Positions 43,109 to 51,817 of a stretch of 53,084 bases of DNA are shown here, piece after piece; the stretch's first letter is position 1; each line of letters begins with the position of its first letter. This DNA comes from Beijerinckiaceae bacterium (GTDB taxonomy: Bacteria; Pseudomonadota; Alphaproteobacteria; Rhizobiales; Beijerinckiaceae). The position numbers and the translations under genes are program-made. The stretch is from the NCBI GenBank assembly GCA_947478405.1, contig CANJVX010000020.1, positions 1-53,084 of the forward strand. Direction: 5' to 3'. Below the pieces are notes generated by a model that saw only the letters and a program-made list of their open reading frames with translations, was not told the origin of the DNA and ran no database searches.

Positions 43109-44353
43109 CTATTGATTCGATTTCAGTGTCACTTCGACCAAAGCTAAGAAAGTCGCGGGATCGCCAATGGCCGACAGGCGCCCCAAGGGGAGAGGCGCAC
43201 CGCGCGACTTCAGCGTCAGCGTGAAGTTTTTCGAATCTTTCAGGAAGGTCTGAACCGACTGGGCCAACGGAAGCGACGAGGGATCACCGCCCAAGAGCAT
43301 GGGGAGGAATTGCACTGCCAGTGCCGAGGTCTCGGCACGCAAGGCGGCTGCACTCTTGCCCTGCTGAACCGCAGCAAAGGCAAAGCCATTGTCGACGAGC
43401 CCCTCATTCACGAAGCGGATTTCCAGCTCCGAGACATTGGCTAAGAACAATGCTGCCAACTTTTCATTCGGCACGGCCATGCCCAAAAGTGCTGGATCGA
43501 CATTACCGAACTTGCCAGAAAGCCTGAGCTGTCCAGCCTGAATGCCTTTCAGCATGTAATTTTCAAGCACCAGCGCGCGGGTGGCGGCATCATAGCGGGC
43601 TTCGCCCGACATGGAGAGGTCGAGCTTGCTATAGCCAAGCCCTGCCAGCGTGCGCCCACCCTCGGATGCCGGTGGCAGCTCAATGACGAGGTTTCCGATC
43701 TCCCCAACGGAGCGCACCAGCGTGTCGCCCGCATATTGATTGGTGCTGATCAACTTGCCCAGTGAGACGCGGATGCGGTTGCCGCCGGCTGCATTAGCTG
43801 ACAAATCCGCGTCGGGCACCGAAGCCTCAAAACCGCCCCAGACCAAGCGCTCGGCGCGAAAGCCCGCGATTTCCGCATCGCCGCGCGTCAAGGCACTCAT
43901 AAGAGGAGCAAAATCCGCCTTTTCCATCTCCAGCGCTTTGAACTTAACAGAGACAGCCCCCGCGCCTTCGATATTTTTCAGATCGACGTCAACGCCCGCG
44001 CAGATCAGCCGTTCGAGTCGCCCCTTCTGAATCCCTGTTGCCAGAATGGGGGCGAAAATCATTGTTCCCTCGTCCCCAGAAAACGACGCACCGCTGATTG
44101 CGAATTTGTCGGCGGAAAAGCGCATCAGCATCGCAAGCGCTTCTTTTCCGTCCGCTGACGTATCCAGCAAACGCCGAATCTCATCGCTCGAGAGATTGGT
44201 GTTGAGCGCCTCGACCCGCGCAATGCGCAAGACGCCCTTGTCCTCGTTGATAGTCAGATTTTCCAGCACGACATCGCCAGCCAAGGCCGGGGCAAAGGAA
44301 AAAGCCAAAAGAAAAGCAGCCGTCACGAAACGGATTTTGGTCAAACGCAGCAT
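43109..44353 (-). CDS. Hypothetical exported protein (414 aa)
   Basis: The signal peptide is residues 1-25 (FVTAAFLLAFSFAPALA). The mature part is a long series of beta-rich, alternating hydrophobic segments with repeated phrases on the theme L-I-pattern (LENLTINEDKGVLRIARVEAL, RLICAGVDVDLKNIEG, LVWGGFEASVPDADLS), as in AsmA-like or beta-helical envelope proteins. No catalytic motif is visible. Probably a periplasmic protein; the function is unknown. Confidence 0.75.
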   Translation of the reverse strand: MLRLTKIRFVTAAFLLAFSFAPALAGDVVLENLTINEDKGVLRIARVEALNTNLSSDEIRRLLDTSADGKEALAMLMRFSADKFAISGASFSGDEGTMIFAPILATGIQKGRLERLICAGVDVDLKNIEGAGAVSVKFKALEMEKADFAPLMSALTRGDAEIAGFRAERLVWGGFEASVPDADLSANAAGGNRIRVSLGKLISTNQYAGDTLVRSVGEIGNLVIELPPASEGGRTLAGLGYSKLDLSMSGEARYDAATRALVLENYMLKGIQAGQLRLSGKFGNVDPALLGMAVPNEKLAALFLANVSELEIRFVNEGLVDNGFAFAAVQQGKSAAALRAETSALAVQFLPMLLGGDPSSLPLAQSVQTFLKDSKNFTLTLKSRGAPLPLGRLSAIGDPATFLALVEVTLKSNQ

Positions 44354-44453
44354 TGATGAGAATCCCAGCCCAAATGTGAGCTCAACATGCAGGACAGGGC
44401 CGGCTGGCGCAAGAACCCAAGCAAGGACCGATGCAGATCAGCCCCCACTCAGT

Positions 44454-44888
44454 TCACGACTTGGATGGATTCCGACGTTGGCCAAGACCAATCTTCTTCG
44501 CCATGGCAGATCGCGCCTCGGCATAATTCGGGGCTACCATCGGATAATCGGGCGGCAAGTTCCACTTTGCGCGGTAATCCTGTGGCGTCATCTGATGCGC
44601 GGTCCCGAGATGGCGCTTGAGCGAGCGAAAGGCCTGCCCGTCTTCCAGGCAGACAATATGGTCGGGGTGGACCGCCTCAGAGATCGGCACGGCAGGCTTT
44701 TTAACGGCGGCCGCAGGTTTTGCCCCCTGGAGTGCTGCCGATCCAGCCAAGGTGTGCAAAGACTGATGTATCGACTTCAGCAAATCAGGCAGATCAGATG
44801 CGGGCAGCGAATTATTAGCCACATAGGCAGCAACGACTTCAGCCGCCAGATGAATGAAATCATCGGCGCCGGCGGGATCATGATCCAT
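44454..44888 (-). CDS. mucR: MucR/Ros-family zinc-finger transcriptional regulator
   Basis: 144 residues. The prokaryotic zinc-finger region is CLEDGQAFRSLKRHLGTAHQM, followed by the family signature MTPQDYRAKWNLPPDYPMVAPNYAEARSxxAKKIGLG in parts. MucR/Ros proteins are global regulators of exopolysaccharide, motility and virulence in alphaproteobacteria, binding AT-rich DNA. The start at 44888 (MDHDPAGADD) was preferred to a non-ATG start at 44915. An alanine-rich linker separates the N-terminal helical part from the finger. Confidence 0.93.
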   Translation of the reverse strand: MDHDPAGADDFIHLAAEVVAAYVANNSLPASDLPDLLKSIHQSLHTLAGSAALQGAKPAAAVKKPAVPISEAVHPDHIVCLEDGQAFRSLKRHLGTAHQMTPQDYRAKWNLPPDYPMVAPNYAEARSAMAKKIGLGQRRNPSKS

Positions 44889-45107
44889 TTGGTACTCACG
44901 GGAATTGAATTGCACCCAATCGGGGCAGCGAAGCCCAAAACTAGCCGAGCAGATCTACCAAGTAAACAGACAAAGTGAGTCAAGCTGCTGCAGGCCAAGG
45001 ACAATTTGTCTCAGGCCAAGCTCCAGCCTCAATGTCTTCATGACCTAGCTCGATCCAAGCGTGGTCCCAAGCGTGCCGTGCTTGTGAATAACATCTCCCA
45101 AAAGAAA

Positions 45108-45134
45108 ACGGCCGCACCTGAAGGGCGCGGCCGT
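45108..45134 (-). terminator. Terminator after rpsI
   Basis: ACGGCCGC / GCGGCCGT stem around an 11-nt loop, followed on the minus strand by TTTTC. It lies 38 bp after the rpsI stop and closes the rplM-rpsI operon. Confidence 0.8.
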
Positions 45135-45172
45135 CAAAACTTCTGAAGTTGGGGCGAAGGCCCCTACTCCAA

Positions 45173-45649
45173 TTAGCGCTTCGAGAACTGGAAGCTGCGG
45201 CGAGCTTTTTTCTTGCCGTACTTCTTGCGTTCGACAACGCGCGAGTCACGGGTGAGAAAGCCTTCTCGCTTCAGAGACGGGCGAAGCTCAGGTTCGAAAT
45301 AGGTCAACGCCTTGGCAAGGCCATGACGCACAGCGCCCGCCTGACCAGACAGGCCGCCGCCAGCGCAGGTGACCATGAGGTCATACTGGCCAACACGCTT
45401 GGCGATTTCCAACGGCTGCTTGAGGATCATGCGCAGGACAGGACGCGCGAAGTAAACTTCGAGCGCACGGCCGTTGATGGTCACCTTGCCCGAACCGGGC
45501 TTGATCCAGACACGGGCGACGGCGTTCTTGCGCTTGCCAGTGGCATAGGCGCGGCCGAGCTTGTCGAGCTTCTGGACATGGATGGGGGCAGCATCTTGCG
45601 CGGGCGCAGAACCCGCCAGGTCAGCGAGAGAATTCAGGGTCTCGGCCAT
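45173..45649 (-). CDS. rpsI: 30S ribosomal protein S9
   Basis: 158 residues. The conserved body [28 protein letters not shown], the [19 protein letters not shown] segment in pieces, and the basic tail ending FSKR (the part that reaches the P-site tRNA) are all present. An Ala/Pro-rich N-terminal extension of about 30 residues is normal for alphaproteobacteria. It follows rplM by 2 bp, the standard L13-S9 operon. Confidence 0.98.
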   Translation of the reverse strand: MAETLNSLADLAGSAPAQDAAPIHVQKLDKLGRAYATGKRKNAVARVWIKPGSGKVTINGRALEVYFARPVLRMILKQPLEIAKRVGQYDLMVTCAGGGLSGQAGAVRHGLAKALTYFEPELRPSLKREGFLTRDSRVVERKKYGKKKARRSFQFSKR

Positions 45650-45651
45650 GA

Positions 45652-46122
45652 TCAGGCGCTCCGCACATTCTTGGAGTTGAGGCTCGCGACGTCGAGCGTC
45701 ACAGGGTTCTGGGCGACATGCGGATGTTCACCGCCCTTGTAGACGCGCAGATTGCCGAGCTGCTTGCGGCCAAGCGGGCCACGGGGAAGCATACGCTCCA
45801 CGGCCTTTTCGACGATGCGCTCAGGGAAGCGGCCTTCCAGGATGAACTTGGCGGAGCGTTCCTTGATGCCACCGATAAAGCCGGTGTGATGATAATAGAT
45901 CTTCTGGTCGCGCTTGCGGCCCGTGAACACCACCTTGTCTGCGTTGATGACAATGATGTTGTCGCCATCGTCCATATGGGGAGTGTAGGAGGGCTTATGC
46001 TTGCCGCGCAGGCGCATGGCGATGATCGTGGCGAGGCGGCCCACAACGAGGCCGTTCGCGTCGATCAACACCCAATTCTTCTGGACCTCGGCGGTCTTGG
46101 TCGAAGTGGTCTTGCCGAACAT
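45652..46122 (-). CDS. rplM: 50S ribosomal protein L13
   Basis: 156 residues. Typical blocks are [32 protein letters not shown] and PHVAQNP at the end. The start was placed at 46122 ([10 protein letters not shown]), preceded by GGAAAGCGAAC; a longer frame to 46173 lacks support. It is the first gene of the rplM-rpsI operon and lies divergently from nothing, with a 159-bp leader gap upstream. Confidence 0.98.
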   Translation of the reverse strand: MFGKTTSTKTAEVQKNWVLIDANGLVVGRLATIIAMRLRGKHKPSYTPHMDDGDNIIVINADKVVFTGRKRDQKIYYHHTGFIGGIKERSAKFILEGRFPERIVEKAVERMLPRGPLGRKQLGNLRVYKGGEHPHVAQNPVTLDVASLNSKNVRSA

Positions 46123-46281
46123 GTTCGCTTTCCGTCTGGTGGGGAGAATGCACGACTGAAGCGCTTCTCCCAAAGGATGGCTGCTTATAGAGCCGCGCCA
46201 TCACCCCCGTCAAACGATTTCTACACACCATATTTTGAGAAAGTTAAATAAAAACAGGGCTAAAATAATTAAGGTATTATA

Positions 46282-46704
46282 TTACCGTACCGGCGGGATT
46301 GAATAAGTGGCCGTCGCATGTGCAACCATATCACCGCCACCGGCTGGCCGAATGGAACATTCGCCGATGGCGAGTCTTTTTCCAAGTTTCAGGATGGTGC
46401 AATCGGCGACGAGGTCGGTGGCGCCGGGCAGGCGCAGGAAATTGATGTTGAGATTGGTGGTGACCACCATGCCCACGGGACCGATCTGGGCCAGCACGGC
46501 CAGCCAAATGCCGATATCGGCCAAGGCAAACATGGTGGGGCCTGAGACGGTTTCTCCGGGGCGCAGATGATGGTGGCCGTGATTGAGGCGCAATTTGGCG
46601 GACATGTCGCCGGTTTCAAGAACCGTGAAATCACCCGATGCCGCGATCTGCGGGAATTCCCGCGCCAAAAAGGCCTCGACCTCGGCCACGCTCATCTTCA
46701 CCAC
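46282..46704 (-). CDS. PaaI-family hotdog thioesterase
   Basis: About 140 residues. The hotdog core GETVSGPTMFALADIGIWLAV and VTTNLNINFLRLP is the PaaI/YiiD-type thioesterase pattern, with the acid at D in ALADIG. A GTG at 46704 was chosen because GGAGG lies 5 nt upstream; the longer frame to 46767 would overlap the divergent CoA-binding gene. Hydrolyses a CoA thioester, specificity unknown. Only distantly similar to the thioesterase at 5835. Confidence 0.85.
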   Translation of the reverse strand: MVKMSVAEVEAFLAREFPQIAASGDFTVLETGDMSAKLRLNHGHHHLRPGETVSGPTMFALADIGIWLAVLAQIGPVGMVVTTNLNINFLRLPGATDLVADCTILKLGKRLAIGECSIRPAGGGDMVAHATATYSIPPVR

Positions 46705-46752
46705 GAAAACCTCCAATCGACTTTTCACATCGCCTTTGGCATGAAGGCGCCT

Positions 46753-47301
46753 ATGACCCACGATCAATATCCTGACGAACTCATCCGCGGCATCCTCAAC
46801 AGCGTCAAGACCATTGCGCTGGTTGGCGCCTCATCCAATGAGGTAAGGCCGTCTTATTTCGTGCTGAAATATCTCTCGCAGCGCGGCTTTCGGATCATTG
46901 GTGTGAATCCGGGTCTGGCCGGCCAAGAGGTTTTGGGCTGCCCCTTCTATGCCAAATTGTCCGACATTCCTGAGCCGGTGGACATGGTCGAAATCTTCCG
47001 CAATTCGGAAGCGGCCTCCGGCATTGTTGACGAAGCGCTGGCGCTCGACCCTTTACCCAAAGTGATCTGGATGCAGCTCACCGTGCGCAATGATGAAGCG
47101 GCCGCCCGCGCCGAAGAAAAAGGCATCACGGTCATCATGAACCGCTGCCCGAAGATTGAATATGGGCGCCTGTCAGGTGAGATCGGCTGGACGGGCGTGA
47201 ACTCGCGCATCATTTCATCCAAGCGCCAGATCATGTCGGGCAAGGGATTTCAAAAGCGCGCACTGGCGCCAGGCGCCAATCCATTTGGTGCGAAGAAGTA
47301 A
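46753..47301 (+). CDS. CoA-binding domain protein (YccU-like)
   Basis: 182 residues with a Rossmann-type CoA_binding_2 domain: VKTIALVGASSNEVRPSY (glycine-rich loop), GFRIIGVNPGLAGQEVLG and MNRCPKIEYGRL near the end. The family resembles the N-terminal part of succinyl-CoA synthetase alpha but lacks the phosphohistidine region, and its role is undefined. The ATG at 46753 with AAGG 6 nt upstream was preferred. Divergent from the thioesterase gene. Confidence 0.9.
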   Translation: MTHDQYPDELIRGILNSVKTIALVGASSNEVRPSYFVLKYLSQRGFRIIGVNPGLAGQEVLGCPFYAKLSDIPEPVDMVEIFRNSEAASGIVDEALALDPLPKVIWMQLTVRNDEAAARAEEKGITVIMNRCPKIEYGRLSGEIGWTGVNSRIISSKRQIMSGKGFQKRALAPGANPFGAKK

Positions 47302-47313
47302 CGACATACCGCG

Positions 47314-47404
47314 TCGTCATTGCGAGGAGGCCGTAGGCCGACGCGGCAATCCAGAAGCCACACGTGAGGCCTCTGGATTGCTTCGCTTCGCTCGCAATGA
47401 CGGG
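47314..47404. repeat. REP-like inverted repeat
   Basis: An inverted repeat with arms GTCATTGCGAGG...GCGGCAATCCAGAAGCC and GGCCTCTGGATTGC...CTCGCAATGACGG, between the CoA-binding gene and sbtB. The same arm sequence recurs in this window at 33698, 40201 and 48801. Confidence 0.75.
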
Positions 47405-47406
47405 GC

Positions 47407-47718
47407 TCAAAAACGTTCGCCGCGTACCACTTGCACTTCCGAGATTGTCAAAATCGCCTTGCGGGGCTGCACGAACTCATAAACGGCTTCCATCACGCGT
47501 AGGGCTTGCGCGGGATCGACGATGCAAATCACCATCACCATGCCCTCGGCTGATGTCACCTGCCCTGCTTCTTCCCAAGGTCCGTGTTGGCCCGAGCCCG
47601 AAATGACGGGCACCACCGAATAGCCGGTTACCTTTTGCGCATCGAGAATGGCGCACAGGCCTTTGCGTGCCGGATGTTCGATGACGATTTCGAGCCGCTT
47701 TTTGATAAAGGTCTGCAT
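47407..47718 (-). CDS. sbtB: PII-like protein SbtB
   Basis: 103 residues. Beta-alpha fold with VIEHPARKGLCAILDA, TGYSVVPVISGSG (T-loop region) and VVRGERF at the end, as in SbtB proteins that pair with the bicarbonate transporter SbtA. SbtB senses adenine nucleotides, including cAMP in cyanobacteria, and controls bicarbonate transport. Next to sbtA (4-bp gap, stop of sbtA first), as in known sbtAB operons. Its length is typical. Confidence 0.85.
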   Translation of the reverse strand: MQTFIKKRLEIVIEHPARKGLCAILDAQKVTGYSVVPVISGSGQHGPWEEAGQVTSAEGMVMVICIVDPAQALRVMEAVYEFVQPRKAILTISEVQVVRGERF

Positions 47719-47722
47719 CGCA

Positions 47723-48700
47723 TCATCCTTTCAGCATTTGCGCGGCAGCCAGATAGAGCGGCAGGCCCAGCGTCAGATTAAAGGGAAAGGTCACACCAAG
47801 CGAGAGCGTGAGATAGATGGCGGGCTCTGCTTGCGGGAGCGCAATGCGCATCGCTGCCGGCACAGCAATATAAGAGGCAGAGGCTGCCAGCGTGATGAAC
47901 ACCATTGTGCCGCCAATCGACAGACCCATGCCAAGCGACATGACAGCCGCTATCGCACCCGCCACCAGCGGCATGAGAATGCCAAAGGCCACCAACCGCA
48001 GATCCAGATATTTTTTGGCACGCGCAAGACCGCGCCCCGCCACCAATCCCATGTCGAGCAGGAAGATGCAGAGAAGCCCGCGGAAGAGATCGGTGAAGAG
48101 TGGCGACACGGGCTTCACACCATCAGGCCCCGCAATCCAGCCGATGAAGAAAGCGCCAACCAGCGTGATCACCGAACCATTGAGACTTGCTTCGTGCAGA
48201 AGTTCGCGGGTGGTGGTGCTCGAGGCTTTGGGCACTGCGCGCCGCGCGATGAGAAGCGCGGAAATAATGGCGGGCGTTTCCATCACCGCCGCCACTGCGA
48301 CCATGTAACCCTCCGAAGTGAGGCCGACGCGATTGAGCACATCCAGTGCGGCGGCCAGCGTCACCGCTGAGATCGAACCATAGTGAGCCGCCACCGCTGC
48401 CGCATCGAGTGCCGAGAGTTTCGTCATGGCGCGCAAGACCGCATAGGCCAGAAGCGGGATCAGGAAAGACAGCGCCAGACCTGCAAGAACAGCCAGAAGC
48501 AAGGTGGGGGTGAGGCCCTGTTTGGCGACCTCCACCCCACCCTTCAATCCGATGGCCATCATCAGATAGAGCGCCAGAAATTTGGCGACCGCTTCGGGGA
48601 TGCTGAGATCCGAGCGCGCGATGGCCGCGCCCACGCCGAGCAGAAAAAAAAGGACAACAGGCGAGAGAAGATTGCCGAGGGCGAGATCGAGAAAACTCAT
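47723..48700 (-). CDS. sbtA: Sodium-dependent bicarbonate transport permease SbtA
   Basis: 325 residues with about ten hydrophobic segments arranged as an inverted repeat. SbtA hallmarks are LSPVVLFFLLGVGAA at the start, KGGVEVAKQGL, AAHYGSISAVTLAAAL and METPAIISALLIARR. It imports bicarbonate with sodium in cyanobacteria; here it may supply carboxylases in a heterotroph. GGAG lies 5 nt before the ATG. Transcribed before sbtB in the same direction. Confidence 0.93.
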   Translation of the reverse strand: MSFLDLALGNLLSPVVLFFLLGVGAAIARSDLSIPEAVAKFLALYLMMAIGLKGGVEVAKQGLTPTLLLAVLAGLALSFLIPLLAYAVLRAMTKLSALDAAAVAAHYGSISAVTLAAALDVLNRVGLTSEGYMVAVAAVMETPAIISALLIARRAVPKASSTTTRELLHEASLNGSVITLVGAFFIGWIAGPDGVKPVSPLFTDLFRGLLCIFLLDMGLVAGRGLARAKKYLDLRLVAFGILMPLVAGAIAAVMSLGMGLSIGGTMVFITLAASASYIAVPAAMRIALPQAEPAIYLTLSLGVTFPFNLTLGLPLYLAAAQMLKG

Positions 48701-48800
48701 GTTTGCTCCTGCGGATTTTCACCCTGTTATCGCAGTGCAAAAGTAATTCAACATAATTTTTTGTGAAATAAACACCTGGTTTAAATGTGGAATGCCCCGT

Positions 48801-48911
48801 CTCGTCATTGCGAGGAGCCGAAGGCGACGCGGCAATCCATAGCGCCATGATGGTGGAGATGGGCGCTATGGATTGCCGCGTCGGCCCTTTGGGCCTCCTC
48901 GCAATGACGAG
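48801..48911. repeat. Long REP-like hairpin repeat
   Basis: Near-complete inverted repeat of about 45-bp arms (CTCGTCATTGCGAGGAG...GCGGCAATCCATAGCGCC against its complement), in the divergent gap between sbtA and metY. It carries the same REP arm as 47314-47404. Confidence 0.8.
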
Positions 48912-48977
48912 GCTCAATTGACGCCCCTGAGAGGGCGAGCGTAGATAAAGCCATCACATTCATCAGGATGCACTCCC

Positions 48978-50264
48978 ATGACCGACCAGGCGCCCGGCTT
49001 TAACACTCTGGCTATTCACGCGGGCGCGGCGCCCGATCCCGCGACCGGCGCGCGTGCGACGCCGATCTATCAGACGACCTCTTTCGTCTTTGATGATGTG
49101 GACCATGCCGCCTCGCTCTTCGGCTTGCAGGCCTTCGGCAATATTTACACACGCATCACCAACCCGACCAATGCTGTGCTTGAAGAGCGCGTCGCCGCTC
49201 TTGAAGGCGGCACCGCGGCGCTCGCTGTGGCCTCAGGTCACGCAGCAGAATTCTTGTGCTTCCACACGATGATGCAGCCGGGGGATGAATTCATCTCGTC
49301 GAACAAGCTCTATGGCGGCTCGATCAACCAGTTCAATCAAGCCTATAAAAATTTCGGCTGGAATGTGAAATGGGCTGATCCCGATGATCTGTCGACCTTC
49401 GAAGCCGCCATCACTCCGCGCACCAAGGCGATCTTCATTGAATCCATCGCCAATCCGGGTGGCGTGATTTGCGACATTGAAGCGATTTCCAAAATCGCCA
49501 AGCGTGCGCGCGTGCCGCTCATTGTCGACAACACACTCGCCTCGCCCTATCTCGTGCGCCCGTTTGAACATGGCGCCGATATTATCGTGCATTCGGCAAC
49601 AAAATTTCTCGGTGGCCATGGCAATTCCATCGGCGGTATCATTGTCGATGGCGGAACATTCGACTGGATGGCTGACAAGCGCTATCCGATGCTCTCGGCA
49701 CCGCGTCCAGAATATGGTGGCATGGTGCTGGGCGAAACTTTTGGCAATTTCGCTTTTGCCATTGCCTGCCGCGTGCTGGGCTTGCGCGATCTGGGACCGG
49801 CGCTGGCTCCCTTCAATGCTTTCATGCTGCTGACCGGCATTGAAACCCTGCCTCTGCGCATGCAGCGCCATTCGGAAAACGCGCTCGCCGTTGCCGAATA
49901 TTTGTCGAACCACAAGGCTGTGAAATGGGTCAGCTATCCGGGCCTGAAGGGTGACCGCTATTACAATCTCGCGCAAAAATATTGCCCGAAGGGTTGTGGC
50001 GCAGTGTTCACTTTCGGTCTGAAAGGTGGCTTTGATGCAGGCGTCTCGCTTGTGTCCAATCTGCAGCTCTTCTCGCATCTGGCCAATGTCGGCGACACAC
50101 GCTCGCTGGTCATTCACCCCGCTTCCACCACACATCGCCAGCTGACGGATGAGCAAAAGGCTGTGTCAGGTGCAGGCCCCGATGTGGTGCGCCTGTCGGT
50201 CGGCTTGGAAGACACGAAAGATATTATCGCTGATCTGGAGCAGGCGCTGGCAGCGGCTGGTTAA
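48978..50264 (+). CDS. metY: O-acetylhomoserine sulfhydrylase
   Basis: 428 residues, PLP-dependent, trans-sulfuration fold type I. It makes homocysteine from O-acetylhomoserine and sulfide. Recognisable segments are GFNTLAIHAGAAPDPATGAR, TNPTNAVLEERVAALEGG, ESIANPGG and the PLP lysine in HSATKFLGGHG. The length is right for MetY rather than MetB. The leader (48912-48977) contains a small CGCCC-CTGAGA-GGGCG hairpin. Confidence 0.95.
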   Translation: MTDQAPGFNTLAIHAGAAPDPATGARATPIYQTTSFVFDDVDHAASLFGLQAFGNIYTRITNPTNAVLEERVAALEGGTAALAVASGHAAEFLCFHTMMQPGDEFISSNKLYGGSINQFNQAYKNFGWNVKWADPDDLSTFEAAITPRTKAIFIESIANPGGVICDIEAISKIAKRARVPLIVDNTLASPYLVRPFEHGADIIVHSATKFLGGHGNSIGGIIVDGGTFDWMADKRYPMLSAPRPEYGGMVLGETFGNFAFAIACRVLGLRDLGPALAPFNAFMLLTGIETLPLRMQRHSENALAVAEYLSNHKAVKWVSYPGLKGDRYYNLAQKYCPKGCGAVFTFGLKGGFDAGVSLVSNLQLFSHLANVGDTRSLVIHPASTTHRQLTDEQKAVSGAGPDVVRLSVGLEDTKDIIADLEQALAAAG

Positions 50265-50266
50265 TC

Positions 50267-50400
50267 ACCCTCTCCCAGAGGGAGAGGGTGGACTCGGGGC
50301 CCGTGGCCCCGAGCCGGGTGAGGGGTTACGCCCTCACCTGCAAAATTGTAACCCCTCATCCGTCGCGCTACGCGCGCCACCTTCTCCCTCTGGGAGAAGG
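50267..50400. repeat. Composite hairpin repeat
   Basis: About 134 bp of nested hairpins: CCCTCTCC..GGAGAGGG, CTCGGGGCC-CGT-GGCCCCGAG, and CTTCTCCC..GGGAGAAGG, bounding GTAACCCCTCATCCGTC. The two ends are complementary to each other. It sits between the convergent metY and ctaA genes. Confidence 0.8.
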
Positions 50401-51468
50401 TCAAGCTTCGCTCACACGCCGTGCATGCACCACGCACATGGCGAGAACCACCATCGCAAAGGCTTGATGCAAAAGTGCAGCGTGCAATTGCACCACGCTG
50501 AGCAGCGTTACAATGCCGATGACCGCTTGCGTCAAAACTAAAGCTGCAATGGCGCGCGCGCGTTTGGCAGCTGATGTGCCTTTCGCATGGCGCATCACAT
50601 CCACCACATGCAACAGAGCCAGCGCCAAAAGCGCATAGGCCGTCATGCGATGATTGAATTGAACCGTCGTCACATTATCGAGCAGATTGGCCCACCAGGG
50701 TGAAAGGCGCCCAAGGTTTTCAAGCGGCGGGATGAAGTGTCCATCCATCAGCGGCCATGTGTTGTAGGTGTATCCAGCGCGCAGGCCTGCCACCAAACCA
50801 CCCAGACCAATTTGTGTCAGCGTCAGCACAACCAGTGCGATAGATGTGGCGCGCAGACGCCCAACGGCGGCACCGAGAACTTCTGCAGCTTTGGGCTTCA
50901 GGCTGACTGCAAGCCAAAGCAAGAATGTAAATGTGAGCGAGGCGAGCAGCAGATGCACGGCGAGGCGCTCTTGGGCGACTTCAACGCGGCCCGTCAGACC
51001 TGACGTCACCATCCACCAACCGACAGCTCCTTGCAGTCCACCCAATGCCAACAGGCCAAAGCATTTCCATTTCAACGCGCCTTGCAAGCGGCCCGTGATC
51101 CAGAAAAAGGCGAGCGGCAGCGCGAAGGCCAAACCGATCACCCGGCCAAGCATGCGATGGCCCCATTCCCAGAAGAAGATGATCTTGAACTGAGCCACAT
51201 CCATATTCGGGAAGAGCTGCGTATATTGGGGAATGGCTTTGTATTTCTCGAATTCCACGAGCCATTGCGCATCGCTCAGCGGCGGAATGACGCCCGTCAC
51301 CACTTTCCACTCGGTGATCGACAGGCCCGATTCCGTCAGACGCGTGGCCCCGCCCACAATCACCATCAGAAAAACGAGCCCCGCGACTGCAAAAAGCCAG
51401 AAGCGCACGGGACGCATCGGATCAGCTGCTGTGGTGTCAGAGGTGGAGAAATGGGCAGCCAGGGTCAT
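50401..51468 (-). CDS. ctaA: Heme A synthase (CtaA/Cox15)
   Basis: 355 residues and about eight transmembrane helices. It oxidises heme O to heme A for aa3-type cytochrome oxidases. The heme-ligating histidines are visible in EWGHRMLGR, AVHLLLAS, NHRMTAYALLALALLHV and LHAALLHQAFA. The N-terminal part includes LIxWGxxTRLTESGL-type GGATRLTESGLS. Length is that of the alphaproteobacterial/mitochondrial Cox15 type. Confidence 0.97.
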   Translation of the reverse strand: MTLAAHFSTSDTTAADPMRPVRFWLFAVAGLVFLMVIVGGATRLTESGLSITEWKVVTGVIPPLSDAQWLVEFEKYKAIPQYTQLFPNMDVAQFKIIFFWEWGHRMLGRVIGLAFALPLAFFWITGRLQGALKWKCFGLLALGGLQGAVGWWMVTSGLTGRVEVAQERLAVHLLLASLTFTFLLWLAVSLKPKAAEVLGAAVGRLRATSIALVVLTLTQIGLGGLVAGLRAGYTYNTWPLMDGHFIPPLENLGRLSPWWANLLDNVTTVQFNHRMTAYALLALALLHVVDVMRHAKGTSAAKRARAIAALVLTQAVIGIVTLLSVVQLHAALLHQAFAMVVLAMCVVHARRVSEA

Positions 51469-51598
51469 TTTGTCTCTCGAGGCGTGATCATGTCATATTC
51501 TTGGCCCGCATTGATATTCGCGAGACGCCGAGACATATAGCTGCGGGCAGGCTCATGACAACGCTTCTCCCTGTCGCACCCCAAGGACGCCCATCACG

Positions 51599-51817
51599 AT
51601 GACCAGACGCACCCGCAAATTGATCGGCGCCTTTGTGATCATGATCTTCGTCGTGGTCTATGCGCTGGTCGCCATGGCACTGGCGCAGGCCCGCTTCGTG
51701 CAAGAGGCTTCCGGGATTGCTCAGGGCTTGATCTATGCAGGGCTTGGCATGGGCTGGATCATCCCGATCATGCCGCTCATCACCTGGATGGAGCGGCCGG
51801 ACCCCGACGAAGCCTAG
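51599..51817 (+). CDS. DUF2842 family membrane protein
   Basis: 72 residues with two membrane helices (about 8-29 and 44-62). The RRTRKLIGAFVIM start and the GMGWIIPIMPLITWM segment are typical of the DUF2842 family, found in alphaproteobacteria next to heme A synthase or cytochrome oxidase assembly genes. Its function is unknown. Its stop overlaps the convergent gene by 4 bp. Confidence 0.85.
   Translation: MTRRTRKLIGAFVIMIFVVVYALVAMALAQARFVQEASGIAQGLIYAGLGMGWIIPIMPLITWMERPDPDEA

Noticed and set aside
48912-48977. Possible SAM-type riboswitch before metY
   Set aside because: Only a 5-bp hairpin (CGCCC-CTGAGA-GGGCG) is visible; the pseudoknot and conserved bases of the SAM-II class could not be matched by eye.
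49233-50156. 307-codon frame on the minus strand
   Set aside because: Shadow of metY, whose PLP motifs and length are normal.
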